Positions 45,113 through 54,566 are shown, numbered from the stretch's first letter. The stretch is 64,000 bases of DNA from Candidatus Fluviicola riflensis (GCA_002243285.1 CP022585.1:1972641-2036640), one strand, 5' to 3'. Numbers and translations: made by a program. The notes: generated by a model from the letters alone, not told the origin.

Positions 45113-45763
45113 TTATAACGCTTTCAAAGAAGCAATCACAGCTGTCGGATCAGGATTGTTGAATACAAAGCTTCCGGCGACCAACGCATCGGCTCCTGCG
45201 GCTACTAATTCAGCTCCGGTAGTTGTGTTAACTCCGCCATCCACTTCGATCAGCGCAGAAGATCCTGTTTTTTGGATCATTGCTTTCACCTGCCTTACTT
45301 TTTCAATGGCCTGGCGAATGAATGTTTGTCCGCCGAATCCTGGATTTACTGACATGATCAGTACCAAATCCAAATCTGCGATTACATTTTCTAAAACGCT
45401 CACCGGTGTATGCGGATTCAAGGCCACACCGGCTTTCATTCCCGTTTCTTTGATTCCGGCGATGGTCCGGTGCAAATGCGGACAAACTTCGTAGTGAACC
45501 GTGAGGATATCAGCACCAGATTTGGCAAATTGACCGATGTATTTATCCGGATTGGAGATCATAATATGCACATCCAATGGCTTCTCAGCTACTTTTTTCA
45601 ACGCTTCAATGATCGGGAAACCAAACGAAATATTGGGTACAAATACGCCATCCATTACGTCTACGTGAAACCAATCGGCTTGTGAGCGGTTGATGAGTTG
45701 AAAATCGCGCTCGAGGTTACCGAAATCGCATGAAAGAATGGAAGGAGCAATGATCACTGACAT
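45113..45763 (-). CDS. rpe: ribulose-phosphate 3-epimerase
   Basis: The 216-aa TIM-barrel enzyme (MSVIIAPSILSCDFGNLERD) has the metal and catalytic residues of Rpe in WFHVDVMDGVFVPN, ILTVHYEVC and LIEVDGGVN, plus the NPGFGGQTF phosphate loop. It interconverts ribulose-5-phosphate and xylulose-5-phosphate in the pentose phosphate pathway. Seven extra upstream codons are open, but the family start is at 45763. Confidence 0.96.
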   Translation of the reverse strand: MSVIIAPSILSCDFGNLERDFQLINRSQADWFHVDVMDGVFVPNISFGFPIIEALKKVAEKPLDVHIMISNPDKYIGQFAKSGADILTVHYEVCPHLHRTIAGIKETGMKAGVALNPHTPVSVLENVIADLDLVLIMSVNPGFGGQTFIRQAIEKVRQVKAMIQKTGSSALIEVDGGVNTTTGAELVAAGADALVAGSFVFNNPDPTAVIASLKAL

Positions 45764-45882
45764 AGAAACGTTTTTAGGAGGCAAATTTAAGCAATTATGG
45801 ATTGGTTAATTATCAATTATAAAGAATGCTACCCCTCTGAAACAGAATCACTCTTAATAATTCATCATTCATAATTGATAAT

Positions 45883-47448
45883 TCAACTTTTACTAAACCA
45901 CTTCAAATAAGCCGCATCACGTCCGTAAATATCGGGGTGAAAGATTAGTTTACCGTCTGGAGTAGCAGCTACCGTAATGTAATCGACCTTGATTTGCACC
46001 GATTTTTTCAACCGGATAGAACGATGTTGTTCTTTGTAGATCATCGAATCAAGCGAGTCGGTTGTAATGCGCTGATTGTCGCGGCGCAAAATAAACCGCG
46101 CCAGTGAATCGGGAAGATTGCAGCGAATGCAACCATGCGAATAAGAACGTACATCGGTTCCGAATAACCCTTTTGAAGGTGTATCATGAACGTAAACACC
46201 AAACGGATTGGAGAATTCGAACTTAATGATTCCAAGCGAGTTCCATGTCCCAGGTTCCTGTCGAACTTTATAAGGAAACGTGTTCTTCGGGATCTTTTTC
46301 CAGTTTACCGAATACGGATCAATTTCCACATCGCCTTTAAACAGTTTGTAGTGATTTTTCGCCAAATATCCCGGATTTTGCTTCAATGCCGGCAGAATTT
46401 CCTTGCTGGTAATAGAATAGGGAACGGTCCAGTACGGATACGAAATAATACTGGTAATCTTCGACTCGAGCTGCGGTGTTTTGGTGTCGATTTTTCCCAC
46501 AACTACTCGGTGCTGGGACAATAACGAATCATTGTAATACAAACGGAGCATGTATTCCGGAATGTTGATCCAGATGTAACGATCCGCATATTTCTCGCGC
46601 CAGCGCCAGCGTTCCATGGAAAGAATTACACGATCAACTTTTGTTTGTTCGGATTCTTCCAGCGCTTTACGTGTGTAATTACCGATTACAGCGTCCGGTT
46701 TCAAGCCATTGTCGACCTGGAATGTTTCCAATGCGTTCAAAAACACCGTATCAACGGCATCTTTTTCCAGGTAACCTTTATCGATAAGTGATTCTTTGGC
46801 AAGACTGTAGCAGCGCGTCGAATCTTCTTTCATGGTGGGCAAGTCAAAATTCTGATCTGAAAACGAACGATTGTAGGCAAAATCGAATAATCCGATGGCA
46901 AGTTGTTTGTAATCGTTGCGGAAATCGCCCATTTGCGCGAACCAATAACCCCAATTGGAAACTGTATCGAGTTGTTTGTCCCAATTGTTGAGCCGCGACC
47001 ACACCAGTGGCTTCATCGCCTGTTTTGCCGTATCCAGTAATCCGTTGTGCAAATCATTGGCAGCAAAACCAAGTTTCGCCGTGAGCAGTAATTCTTTTGC
47101 AATGATTTCTTTCTGTTTTTTATCGCTTTTTTTCCAGCGATTGTTTGGAATTCCAATACAATTCGGCTTACTCAGGATCGTATCCATTTTCTGACCCAAA
47201 CCGGTTAGGGTAGAATCGTTTGCCCACAAAGGTTTGTAACCACGTGATTTGTAAAACTCGGTAATCAGTTCAGCATTTTCATCGTCAATTCCCAACTCGT
47301 TTAAGTACGATTTATCCAATGCAAGCTGAATGCGCTTTTTGAGAGGAGTATCATTATCGAAAATAGGATCGGTAGCGGGTATTTCTGAGGCGCATCCGGC
47401 AAAAAGCAGGTAAATGCACGTAAGAAGTAATAAGGTATGTGTTTTCAT
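45883..47448 (-). CDS. L,D-transpeptidase lipoprotein (YcbB/LdtD-like)
   Basis: The 521-aa protein has a lipobox (LFAGC, Cys19), an N-terminal scaffold domain, a peptidoglycan-binding segment (LETFQVDNGLKPDAVIGNYT) and a YkuD catalytic domain with YSHGCIRCNLP (Cys440). The large insertion and order match YcbB-type enzymes that make 3-3 peptidoglycan cross-links. It is divergent from the rhomboid gene. Confidence 0.93.
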   Translation of the reverse strand: MKTHTLLLLTCIYLLFAGCASEIPATDPIFDNDTPLKKRIQLALDKSYLNELGIDDENAELITEFYKSRGYKPLWANDSTLTGLGQKMDTILSKPNCIGIPNNRWKKSDKKQKEIIAKELLLTAKLGFAANDLHNGLLDTAKQAMKPLVWSRLNNWDKQLDTVSNWGYWFAQMGDFRNDYKQLAIGLFDFAYNRSFSDQNFDLPTMKEDSTRCYSLAKESLIDKGYLEKDAVDTVFLNALETFQVDNGLKPDAVIGNYTRKALEESEQTKVDRVILSMERWRWREKYADRYIWINIPEYMLRLYYNDSLLSQHRVVVGKIDTKTPQLESKITSIISYPYWTVPYSITSKEILPALKQNPGYLAKNHYKLFKGDVEIDPYSVNWKKIPKNTFPYKVRQEPGTWNSLGIIKFEFSNPFGVYVHDTPSKGLFGTDVRSYSHGCIRCNLPDSLARFILRRDNQRITTDSLDSMIYKEQHRSIRLKKSVQIKVDYITVAATPDGKLIFHPDIYGRDAAYLKWFSKS

Positions 47449-47500
47449 TCGTTGAAAATGACCAATTTTGTGGTAAATATACAGTTAAATCCTTCGCTTT

Positions 47501-48115
47501 ATGGATCAAATATTTATTACGTACATCATCATAGGAATCACTGTACTCTTCTCATTAAAAGGCTTTAGCGATTCGTATTTCCGTGATAAATACCTGTACA
47601 AACCTTACAACGTAAAACATCACAGGGAATACTACCGCATTTTCAGCCACGTTTTCCTGCATGCCGATCCGATGCACTTGATTTTCAACATGATCACCTT
47701 TTATTTCTTCGGGAAAGTCATGGAGGAATATTTCAGGGATTATTACGGTTTTGTAACGGGAAATCTTGTTTTTATTGGTTTTTTCATCCTCTCAAGTTTC
47801 TTTGCAACGATGATCCAGTACGGACGTCACAAAGACCACGAGTTTTACCGCAGTTTAGGCGCTTCCGGAGCCGTATCGGCCATTTTGTTTGCATTTATCA
47901 TGCTGGCTCCCACAGCAACAATCACTTTTTTCATCATTCCAATGCCGGCAATTATATTTGGCGTGTTGTACCTGGGCTTTGAATTCTGGGCTGATAAAAA
48001 TGGTAAAGGGAATATTGCGCATGATGCCCATATTAGCGGTGCACTTTTCGGGATAGTCTTCATTTTAATTACTAATATTGAACAAGTGAAAGACGCATTC
48101 AATAACTTATTCTAA
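47501..48115 (+). CDS. rhomboid-family intramembrane serine protease
   Basis: The 204-aa membrane protein has six helices, the L1-region RIFSHVFLHADPMHLIFNM block, catalytic Ser122 in GASGAVSAILF, and the partner His177 in DAHISGALFGI. Rhomboids cut substrates within the membrane. Substrates are unknown. Its stop codon overlaps the start of the aminotransferase gene, so it heads a three-gene operon. Confidence 0.92.
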   Translation: MDQIFITYIIIGITVLFSLKGFSDSYFRDKYLYKPYNVKHHREYYRIFSHVFLHADPMHLIFNMITFYFFGKVMEEYFRDYYGFVTGNLVFIGFFILSSFFATMIQYGRHKDHEFYRSLGASGAVSAILFAFIMLAPTATITFFIIPMPAIIFGVLYLGFEFWADKNGKGNIAHDAHISGALFGIVFILITNIEQVKDAFNNLF

Positions 48116-48972
48116 TGGATCAGCAGGAATTATTCGTCAACAACAACGGCAAAATCATGAGTAATACCGGGCCTACCATCATGGCGGGGAATCGCGGTTA
48201 TACTTATGGTGACGGGCTTTTTGAAAGTCTCCGGATTTTAAACGGAAAGGTCTTGAACATGGAACAGCATTTCAACCGGTTGATAGAAGGCTCGAAAGTG
48301 TTGAAAATGCGTTTCCCCAGTTTTTACACACCTGAATTTTTTGAAGGCCACATTGCTGAATTGATCAAACTTTCTAAAATTGAAGAGGGTGGACGTGTTC
48401 GCTTATCCATTGATCGTATTGGTGGCGGAACTTATCTTCCTGACGTGAATGAAGTTAGTTACTTTATTGAAGTCTATCCGATGGAAAACAACCTGTTTGG
48501 TTTGAATGCCAAAGGTTTGGAAGTTGATTTGTACCAGGATATTAAGAAAACAAAAACGCCGCTTTCCAATTTCAAGACTAAAAACGGAATTATTTACGTG
48601 CTCGCAGCCATCGCTGCCAAAGAAAAAGGGTTGGACGATATGCTGTTGACGAACGAAAAAGGACAAATCCTGGAAAGTTCGCACAGCAACATTTTTGTGG
48701 TAAGTAATGGCGTATTGTACACTCCAAGCCTTGCCGACGGTTGTTTGGCCGGAACCATGCGCATGCAGGTGATCAATCTTGCGTTGAAAAACGGCTTGAA
48801 AGTCTATGAATGTCCGATTTTACCATCCAACTTACTGGTAGCAGACGAAGTTTTCCTGACCAATGCAGTTCGCGGAATTACCTGGATTGGGGGTTACAGG
48901 ACGAAGCGTTATTTCAACACGACCGCCCGTAAGATTGTGGCATTTTTGAATGATGCGTGGGAGAATATATGA
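48115..48972 (+). CDS. class-IV PLP aminotransferase / aminodeoxychorismate-lyase-like
   Basis: The 285-aa fold-type IV protein has GYTYGDGLFESLRI, the Lys-bearing SNFKTKNGIIYVLAA and the phosphate-binding ESSHSNIFVVSNGVLYTP, then GTMR. It could act as aminodeoxychorismate lyase (PabC), branched-chain or D-amino-acid aminotransferase; the sequence alone does not separate these. It overlaps both neighbours by 1-4 bp. Confidence 0.87.
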   Translation: MDQQELFVNNNGKIMSNTGPTIMAGNRGYTYGDGLFESLRILNGKVLNMEQHFNRLIEGSKVLKMRFPSFYTPEFFEGHIAELIKLSKIEEGGRVRLSIDRIGGGTYLPDVNEVSYFIEVYPMENNLFGLNAKGLEVDLYQDIKKTKTPLSNFKTKNGIIYVLAAIAAKEKGLDDMLLTNEKGQILESSHSNIFVVSNGVLYTPSLADGCLAGTMRMQVINLALKNGLKVYECPILPSNLLVADEVFLTNAVRGITWIGGYRTKRYFNTTARKIVAFLNDAWENI

Positions 48973-49691
48973 TTCCTGTTTATTTCAACTGGAGCGGTGG
49001 TAAAGACAGTTCGCTCGCGCTGTATTACCTGCTTCAAAATCCTGAGTTTAATATCAAAGCCCTTGTGACAACTGTCAATGAGGAACATCAGCGCATTTCG
49101 ATGCACGGCGTACGACGTGAATTGCTGCACGAACAAGCAAAACAAATCGGTATTCCTGTTCATGAGATTTTATTGCCCGACAGTCCGAACATGAGCGATT
49201 ATGAAACGGCGATGAATTTGGGATTACAGCCATTATTGGACCAGGGAATCCGTCATTGCGCGTTCGGGGATATTTTCCTGGAAGATCTGCGAAAATACCG
49301 CGAAGACAAACTTGACGAAATAGGAGTAGAGGCGCTGTTTCCTTTGTGGAAGCGTGACACAAGCGAATTGATCGAAACGTTTATTGATTTAGGTTTCAAA
49401 ACAGTCGTCGTGTGCACGCAAGCCGATAAACTCGACGCATCTTTTGTGGGACGAACAATCGACCGCGATTTCCTAAACGATTTACCTGCCGGAGTAGACC
49501 CTTGTGGCGAAAACGGAGAATTCCACACCTTTGTGTACGATGGCCCGATTTTCAACCAACCCGTAGCTTTTGAATTGGGCGAAAAGGTATTCAAAACTTA
49601 TGGAAAACCGGCTGATAGCGAGAATGATGTGTGCGGCGATGGAACGAGGGTAATTCCCGGGTTTCATTACATAGATTTGATTACAGTTTAG
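48969..49691 (+). CDS. Dph6-like PP-loop ATP pyrophosphatase (diphthine-ammonia ligase family)
   Basis: The 240-aa product has the PP-loop FNWSGGKDSSLALYYL at residue 6 and the Dph6-family C-terminal signature DPCGENGEFHTFVYDGPIF. In archaea and eukaryotes Dph6 amidates diphthine on EF2, but bacteria lack diphthamide, so the bacterial reaction is unknown. I use ATG 48969, which overlaps the previous stop (ATGA), rather than the in-frame GTG four codons earlier. Confidence 0.88.
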   Translation: MIPVYFNWSGGKDSSLALYYLLQNPEFNIKALVTTVNEEHQRISMHGVRRELLHEQAKQIGIPVHEILLPDSPNMSDYETAMNLGLQPLLDQGIRHCAFGDIFLEDLRKYREDKLDEIGVEALFPLWKRDTSELIETFIDLGFKTVVVCTQADKLDASFVGRTIDRDFLNDLPAGVDPCGENGEFHTFVYDGPIFNQPVAFELGEKVFKTYGKPADSENDVCGDGTRVIPGFHYIDLITV

Positions 49692-49765
49692 TAAGTTGGT
49701 GAGTTTTTAAGTTTTCTAAGTTCAACTCAAAAAACGTAGAAACTCAATAAACTTAAGTACTATAG

Positions 49766-50119
49766 TTAATTCCAGTTCACCATCAGGTTTTTCAAACGCC
49801 AAAGTTCATTTTTTACTTGGCTCACACCGATCAAACCGCCCCACATACCGGAAACCTGTTTGTTGATGGAAACCACTACACGTCCTGATTTTTCTACGAC
49901 GCTCACATCCCACTTAAAGTGTTTGTAGAAGGCTCCCAGGAAAATTCGACCTGTAAGCGTGCCACGTTCGTAGGTGACCGTATCTCCGGATTCTGACACC
50001 ATTCGATAACCGTCCCGTTGGAATTGATCGGCGAGTGTTTTATAGATTTTTTCCAGTTCCGTGGTATTGAACGCAACCGTCACATTGTCATTTGATTCGT
50101 TTAAAACTTCTGCAAACAT
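49766..50119 (-). CDS. uncharacterised 117-aa protein
   Basis: A small soluble protein (MFAEVLNESNDNVTVAFNTTELEKIYKTL...) with a beta-rich second half (GDTVTYERGTLTGRIFLGAFYKHFKWDVSV; GRVVVSINKQVSGMWGGLIG). No signal peptide, no recognised family. Isolated between AACTT-word repeats; convergent with the Dph6-like gene. Confidence 0.65.
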   Translation of the reverse strand: MFAEVLNESNDNVTVAFNTTELEKIYKTLADQFQRDGYRMVSESGDTVTYERGTLTGRIFLGAFYKHFKWDVSVVEKSGRVVVSINKQVSGMWGGLIGVSQVKNELWRLKNLMVNWN

Positions 50120-50389
50120 TTGGATTGAGTTTAAGTTTATGAGGTTCCTAAGTTATTTAGTTTTTTGAGTTCCATCTAAATTTGATGATTCAAAAACCAA
50201 CTAACACAAGCATAGGAAGTCATCTGTAGTTGATTTTCAGCGCGTATTAATACCTGTTTTTTCAAAACCATTATTTATACCTGAAAGCCAGTTAATTAAA
50301 TATCACACATTTGTTTCGCTGTTTTGACAGTAACTATTCGCAATGCGTTCGCCGAAAAGCTAAAACAGAGTAGGCACATTACAATTTTT

Positions 50390-50791
50390 ATGGCTGATTA
50401 TTTAGTAGAAAACCAGTGGGGCGGCGATTCTGCACCTTGGCATCCGGGAGGAACATGGGATTTGGGCGCACGTCCCAATCAGAATGTTGTCGCTGTTAAC
50501 ATTTCATCTGCCGATGACGGAAAAACGTTTGCGGGAACAATGACTTATTCCGGTGAAGGACCAATTGGGTTCAGAGCAGTGAATATGTCGGGGAACCGTT
50601 ATGCAGTAGAAAACCAATGGGGCGGTGATTCTGCACCTTGGCATCCGGGCGGTACCTGGATCATCGGAGGACGAGACAACCAACTTGCGGTTGAGATGAA
50701 TGTGGCTTCTGAGGACGGCGGTAAAACACTGAACGGTCAAATGACTTATACCGGTGAAGGGCCAATTGGCTTCAGATCGATGATGATTTAA
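50390..50791 (+). CDS. OAA-family high-mannose-type lectin
   Basis: The 133-aa protein consists of two near-identical repeats of about 66 residues, each with YxVENQWGGDSAPWHPGGTW, GxRxNQxxxxxNxxSxDxGKT and MTYxGEGPIGFR. This is the signature of Oscillatoria agardhii agglutinin and its homologues (PFL, MBHA), beta-barrel lectins that bind the core of high-mannose glycans. Length matches OAA (132-133 residues). No signal peptide is present, as in OAA. I use ATG 50390 (MADYLVENQWGG); the frame is open upstream to 50324. It is monocistronic with its own terminator. Confidence 0.93.
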   Translation: MADYLVENQWGGDSAPWHPGGTWDLGARPNQNVVAVNISSADDGKTFAGTMTYSGEGPIGFRAVNMSGNRYAVENQWGGDSAPWHPGGTWIIGGRDNQLAVEMNVASEDGGKTLNGQMTYTGEGPIGFRSMMI

Positions 50792-50810
50792 GTTCAAAAT
50801 TATTAGTAAG

Positions 50811-50837
50811 AAAGGTGGTCGAAAGGCTGCCTTTTTT
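50811..50837 (+). terminator. lectin gene terminator
   Basis: Stem AAAGGTGG/CTGCCTTT (with two G-U pairs) and loop TCGAAAGG, followed by a run of six T, 20 bp past the stop codon. Confidence 0.75.
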
Positions 50838-50915
50838 CGTTGGATGCAACTATTCAACCAAAAAAAAGTCTATCAAAGCAATCTTACTTTTTGGAATCTG
50901 CTAATAATTGAACTT

Positions 50916-52415
50916 ATGAAAAGTATACATATCCTTCTGCTTTTTACATGCATCGTTTCCGGCACGCTTCTGGCACAGCCGCAGAAATACATCCGTAATT
51001 TCGATGATGATGTTTACGGGATTTATCCGTGTAAAGACTCAACTTTTTACACCATTTCCATTCACCCAGGCTGCGGTATCAATAGCTTTGCCGTGCGCTA
51101 CATGAATCGAAAAGGAGAAATAATCTGGGCCAAAGAATCACCTGTTTCAGTGGCGCACTTCTCGTGCTTTGAAGGAGTTGTTTTAGATGATAATTCATTT
51201 ACGATTGCCTATTATTCGGGCGGTTACAACCTGGTAACGCAGATCAGTTCAAACGGCGATATTCAGTTTTCGCATTGCTTTAACCCGAACGGTTATAAAT
51301 TCACCAAAATTGTGGCTATCAATAACGATTTTTACATGACCGGCAATAAGGAAATTCCCACTGCGAACGATTCAACCAAGGCGGTACTTGTAAAACTCAA
51401 CAGCAGTGGACTCTTTCAATGGGCAAAGACTTACAAGTTTCCTGACTACCAGCATTTCGCGTTTAATGACTGCAAAGTTCACAACAACGAATTGATCGTC
51501 GGTGGCCATTTCAGCAACGGATATTCACCCGAACCTTCTTATCCGTACATCGCTAAACTTGATCTCAACGGTAATCTTTCGCAGCAATACACCTATGTCA
51601 TCGATTCCAATATGTTCTTGTTTGAACCTTACAAACTCATGGAGCTCGATTTTTACGACGACAACGCTGTTTACGCACGTTTCCGGGCTTCGGCGGGTGT
51701 TGATTGCATCATGCGTATAGATGATCAGCTCAATATGGTTTGGACCAGGAATATTATCGGTGATCTGGGTTTAATCTGTGCCAGTTACGAAGGCGGTGTT
51801 TATTACACGAAGGAAGGTCCGATTTACGGGGATGTTTATAAAATGGATCCTTCAGGAGCAATTACGAACCATTATGCTCATACTGAGTCGGATGCATTGG
51901 GTGGAGCAACAGTAATCGAACGTCATGATTGCGGATATCTGATCGGTACATCTGTAGGCTGGCCGTCTGATTTGTATGCGCACATTCCTTCAAATGCTGG
52001 TTATTGCAACGGAGTAGATGAGTCAACTGAAAATACCTATTCTGAACCGGTGATCCGTCGTGCAGTGAGTGCTGAGAGTCCGGTTGCGACAACATTCACG
52101 TATTTTACCAGCGGAAATGCATTTACGGTAATCGTTCCGGTGAATGATCTTTTCTGTAGTGAAACTTTTCAATGTGACGGATCGCTCGAAACGACTGAAT
52201 ATCAACTGAACCAGTTTAAGTTATTTCCGAATCCGGCTACAGATCGCGTACAGTTAGACCTTCCGAAAGGAACAACTATAAAAGTGATTGATGCGCTTGG
52301 AAAAACGATGCTGATGACAACTGATTCGAACGGAGAATTGAATGTTAGCGAGCTTTCCAATGGCGTTTATACGCTCCGCGCGGGGAATATGGTAAGTCGA
52401 TTGGTGAAAGAATGA
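50916..52415 (+). CDS. secreted T9SS cargo protein, propeller-like
   Basis: The 499-aa protein has a signal peptide (MKSIHILLLFTCIVSGTLLAQ) and repeated beta-strand blades with SSNGDIQFSHCFN, NSSGLFQWAKTY and LNGNLSQQYTY that suggest a beta-propeller. A T9SS type-A sorting domain ends it (FKLFPNPATDRVQL ... NGVYTLRAGNMVSRLVKE). The start follows the signal peptide; the frame is open 24 codons further upstream, overlapping the lectin terminator region. Ligand unknown. Confidence 0.85.
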   Translation: MKSIHILLLFTCIVSGTLLAQPQKYIRNFDDDVYGIYPCKDSTFYTISIHPGCGINSFAVRYMNRKGEIIWAKESPVSVAHFSCFEGVVLDDNSFTIAYYSGGYNLVTQISSNGDIQFSHCFNPNGYKFTKIVAINNDFYMTGNKEIPTANDSTKAVLVKLNSSGLFQWAKTYKFPDYQHFAFNDCKVHNNELIVGGHFSNGYSPEPSYPYIAKLDLNGNLSQQYTYVIDSNMFLFEPYKLMELDFYDDNAVYARFRASAGVDCIMRIDDQLNMVWTRNIIGDLGLICASYEGGVYYTKEGPIYGDVYKMDPSGAITNHYAHTESDALGGATVIERHDCGYLIGTSVGWPSDLYAHIPSNAGYCNGVDESTENTYSEPVIRRAVSAESPVATTFTYFTSGNAFTVIVPVNDLFCSETFQCDGSLETTEYQLNQFKLFPNPATDRVQLDLPKGTTIKVIDALGKTMLMTTDSNGELNVSELSNGVYTLRAGNMVSRLVKE

Positions 52416-52422
52416 GATTTCC

Positions 52423-52858
52423 CCTACTTTTTCATGCCAAAAAGTAGGCAAAAGGCAGTCGCTGCAAACCGTGCGTTCCATTAGCACGTCGGTCGCTGAT
52501 TTTCTTAAACTCTTCGTCGTACCTCCTCATCAAACAAACAGAAAATCGACGCTCACTCCTCCATGGAACCTCGCACTCTTTTGCAAAACGACGGGGATTT
52601 CGCTTCGATCATTTAAGATTCTGGAAACCTATTTTAGAACGGTTTACTCAAAACGGCATTAAGTAACGATCGTAAGAGAACAAGGTGAAGTTAAACGTCA
52701 TCGAGGCCCTGTTTGAGCTCAGCCATCGATTCTTTCGCAGAAAGGATCGATTATGGCGTTTGCGAGTTGGGTTGAGATAGTATAACAAACCGTAGTTTTC
52801 AAGATCGGGACTTATAGCCTTGATTTTTTGCCTACTTTTTTATCAAGAAAAAAGTAGG
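52423..52858. repeat. 436-bp dispersed element bounded by inverted CCTACTTTTT hairpins
   Basis: Left end CCTACTTTTTCATGCCAAAA-AGTAGG (52423-52448) and right end CCTAC...GTAGG (52831-52858) are inverted relatives, each itself a hairpin. The right half (52655-52858) matches 22777-23046. No open frame of note is inside. It explains the 485-bp gap between the T9SS cargo gene and the 209-aa gene. Confidence 0.7.
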
Positions 52859-52871
52859 ATACAAGCATTAT

Positions 52872-52879
52872 TAGTTTTG
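52872..52879 (+). promoter_or_regulatory. -7 box (TAGTTTTG) for the 209-aa gene
   Basis: Perfect TAnnTTTG match 22 bp before the ATG at 52901, just outside the dispersed element. No TTG at -33. It supports the shorter start. Confidence 0.4.
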
Positions 52880-52900
52880 AATTTTCTAAATTCGAAACCA

Positions 52901-53530
52901 ATGAAATTCGAGCAAGACTTCAAAGACGCCATTAGCGAATTGAGCGATAAGGAAAAAGATAAACTGATCCTACGCTTGCTGAAACGCGACATTCCGTTGG
53001 CGAAGCGTTTGTATTTTGAGTTGGTGAGTACGCAAACTGCCGAGGAATTGCGGTCGGAAATGGAAACGCGATTGAAACAAGGTTTACGCCATGTAGCACA
53101 TTCCCATTTCGGGCTGGGTGATTTAATGATGGAATTGCGTGGTTTAAGCGGGGAAATTTCGGCACACGTTAATACCACAAAAGACAAAGTAGGTGAGGTG
53201 AGTTTGTCATTATTGCTCGTCAACCAGGCGTTGCAGGATTTTATTCCACGAATTGATCGTTCATCACCCGTTAAAGCACACAAACTTTGTATTTACATTG
53301 TTTCGAAGTGCTTTAAAATACTGATCCTGATCCAGGCGTTGCATGAAGATTACCTCGTTGAATTCCGTGAAGATCTTGAGCAATTGGGGAAACTGATCTG
53401 GCAAAGCCGCAATCTTTCGCATACGGCAATTCACAATGGTTTGGATCTAAACTGGTTGCTTTCGGGCGATTTACCGGAGAATGTGAAGGCAATCCATGCG
53501 GCAATCAGGAAGCAGGGTTTCTTGCGTTGA
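52901..53530 (+). CDS. uncharacterised 209-aa helical protein
   Basis: A mostly alpha-helical cytoplasmic protein (MKFEQDFKDAISELSDKEKD KLILRLLKRD...), with no signal peptide or membrane helix. No family recognised. The frame extends 27 codons upstream into the repeat element, so I use ATG 52901, which has a promoter-like box just before it. It is convergent with the DUF4421 gene. Confidence 0.7.
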   Translation: MKFEQDFKDAISELSDKEKDKLILRLLKRDIPLAKRLYFELVSTQTAEELRSEMETRLKQGLRHVAHSHFGLGDLMMELRGLSGEISAHVNTTKDKVGEVSLSLLLVNQALQDFIPRIDRSSPVKAHKLCIYIVSKCFKILILIQALHEDYLVEFREDLEQLGKLIWQSRNLSHTAIHNGLDLNWLLSGDLPENVKAIHAAIRKQGFLR

Positions 53531-53558
53531 GTCTTTTTTCAACACAAAATAAACCGGA

Positions 53559-54566
53559 CTAATCTTCTTTCTTTTTTCTCTTTTTAGGCTCTAGCCGAAT
53601 TCCACCCACAATTTTGATATTGTAAAACGTCTGTCGGTAAGACAAGTCATTGAAACGAATGGATTTGTTGTCAAAATCGGTGACCAGCATCACAAAATAG
53701 CGCGGTTGATTGTAGCCGGCTATGAATTTTACGTCGAATCGCGGAGCTAAACCTAGGAAACCGCGGCTGATACTGTCAGAACTGTAAAACTTCGACTGCA
53801 CCACAAAACCGAGTCCGCCCATAATGCCAACCTGGTAAGATTTCCAGCGTTTCACATATACCATTCCCGGAACCACACCCAAATCGACAGCTGTAATAGA
53901 ATGTGCAGAAGTTTTGGTTTGATTGGTATCTTCCAGCTGGTAAGGAATCAACGGATCTTTTCCATTCGATCCTGCGCCATGAACATTAAAAGTAGGTTTG
54001 ATGTAAAACGAATGAATGTCTTCCGTATAAGCACCTGTTTTACCCCGAAAAGCCGCCATTTTAAAATGAGGATTCCTGAAAATCCAGGTGTTGATTGAAA
54101 AGCTGACAGAAGTTAATTCAGGTCTTAATTCATTGGGTATTAAATAATTGAGTGAATCATTCCAGCGATAAGCGTTTTTGATGGCGTAACCATTGTATAC
54201 ATGAAGATCAACGTCAAAAAACGCGCGTTTCACACTGAAATCAAATCCCAGATCATAGTATTGTGTTCTTCCGTAACGGCTTGGCGGACGAATCGTTCCG
54301 GGCAACGCAATACCCAAACGCAGGGCAAACCATTTATACGAAACACCAATTCCCAAAACGAGACTCATGTTGTTTTTGTACTTCAGTTTCGAAACGTCAT
54401 CATTGAACGGATACACCACTTTAAACGGAGCTGTGTTGAATCCGAGGTCGGTAAACCAGACAATTTTTTCCTTGTAACGCACATAAGGAAGCTTGCTCTC
54501 CTGCGAAAAGGAAAGAAACGACGCTGTTAAAAACAACAGGAAAATTCTATTTCGTAATACCTTCAC
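53559..54566 (-). CDS. DUF4421 outer-membrane-barrel-like protein
   Basis: The 335-aa protein has a signal peptide (MKVLRNRIFLLFLTASFLSFSQ) and alternating-hydrophobicity beta strands characteristic of DUF4421 proteins (LGIGVSYKWFALRLGIALPG; YDLGFDFSVKRAFFDVDLHVYNGY), ending in a basic tail KKRKKKED. An outer-membrane barrel is likely; function unknown. Its first 20 bp overlap the end of the prolyl oligopeptidase gene, so the two are co-transcribed. Confidence 0.82.
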   Translation of the reverse strand: MKVLRNRIFLLFLTASFLSFSQESKLPYVRYKEKIVWFTDLGFNTAPFKVVYPFNDDVSKLKYKNNMSLVLGIGVSYKWFALRLGIALPGTIRPPSRYGRTQYYDLGFDFSVKRAFFDVDLHVYNGYAIKNAYRWNDSLNYLIPNELRPELTSVSFSINTWIFRNPHFKMAAFRGKTGAYTEDIHSFYIKPTFNVHGAGSNGKDPLIPYQLEDTNQTKTSAHSITAVDLGVVPGMVYVKRWKSYQVGIMGGLGFVVQSKFYSSDSISRGFLGLAPRFDVKFIAGYNQPRYFVMLVTDFDNKSIRFNDLSYRQTFYNIKIVGGIRLEPKKRKKKED

